Shown here in pieces: positions 63,974-64,000 of a stretch of DNA of 64,000 nt (its first letter is position 1; each line of letters begins with the position of its first letter). The translations under genes and the position numbers were made by a program. This stretch comes from Allobosea sp. BH3 (lineage in GTDB: Bacteria > Pseudomonadota > Alphaproteobacteria > Rhizobiales > Beijerinckiaceae): assembly GCF_025499465.1 (NCBI RefSeq), contig NZ_JAIMCA010000002.1, positions 62,001 through 126,000 on the forward strand, written 5' to 3'. The notes under the pieces are model-generated. The model was given only the letters and a program-made list of their open reading frames with translations. It had not been told where the DNA came from and did not search any database.

Positions 63974-64000
63974 AGCAAGGCTTCAGCCGAGCCTTTCCGC

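Noticed and set aside
63977-63995. Short hairpin AAGGCT / AGCCTT after tctC
   Set aside because: Only 6-bp stem, weak T-run and window edge; could be a terminator but not supported enough.

Overview
The window reads as chromosomal DNA of a high-GC alphaproteobacterium of the order Hyphomicrobiales, most likely Bosea or a close relative. The genus is inferred from gene content and intergenic repeat types; no marker gene in the window proves it. Supporting signs are a MucR regulator, DUF2336, DUF1491 and DUF1150 proteins, a PdhS/PleC-like kinase, phasins, a tripartite tricarboxylate transporter (TTT) operon, and a tRNA-His with the alphaproteobacterial A73/U72 acceptor end. No prophage, transposase, CRISPR array, rRNA operon or classical defence island was seen.

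Layout. 1-2456 is a minus-strand RNA and cold-response block: IF-1, a DEAD-box RNA helicase and a cold-shock protein. 2691-9242 holds a HAD phosphatase, pyruvate phosphate dikinase, a YcgN-type cysteine-cluster protein and a class A penicillin-binding protein. 9379-18091 is envelope and cell-cycle territory: a DUF1214/DUF1254 pair, a lipoprotein, DUF2336 and DUF1491 proteins, a membrane histidine kinase, SufE and a DnaA-domain-IV-like/DUF6456 pair. Two perfect CtrA boxes (TTAA-N7-TTAA) lie here. 18453-27572 carries mucR, oligopeptidase B, a Glu/Pro-rich membrane protein, Fe/Mn superoxide dismutase, a chemoreceptor, and a divergent deacetylase/polyprenyl-phosphate glycosyltransferase pair. 27718-36168 has murJ, nitronate monooxygenase, a branched-chain aminotransferase with AzlCD, and an operon of fluoroacetate-dehalogenase-like hydrolase, tartrate dehydrogenase and two TerC proteins.

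36343-46284 is a scattered version of the classical infC-rpmI-rplT-pheS-pheT translation cluster. All five genes keep order and strand, but a GT21-like glycosyltransferase lies between pheS and pheT, a LOG-family gene lies on the opposite strand between rplT and pheS, and a soluble double-sensor-CheW protein lies between infC and rpmI. infC appears to start at ATT. 46405-51246 has a GT4 glycosyltransferase, an alpha/beta hydrolase, DUF1150 and Hsp20 with a sigma-32-like promoter, tRNA-His, and two phasins. 51467-58754 holds the PdhS-like kinase, a diguanylate cyclase, MgtE and a glutathione S-transferase. The window ends with an EamA transporter and a LysR-TctB-TctA-TctC operon for uptake of an unidentified carboxylate.

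Several families of palindromic intergenic repeats occur: two copies of a 98-100 bp element, two copies of a 46-114 bp element, and several single palindromes. The observations I rank highest are the interrupted translation cluster with the sensor-CheW fusion, the CtrA boxes, the dehalogenase operon, and the deacetylase/glycosyltransferase pair resembling lipid A amino-sugar systems.
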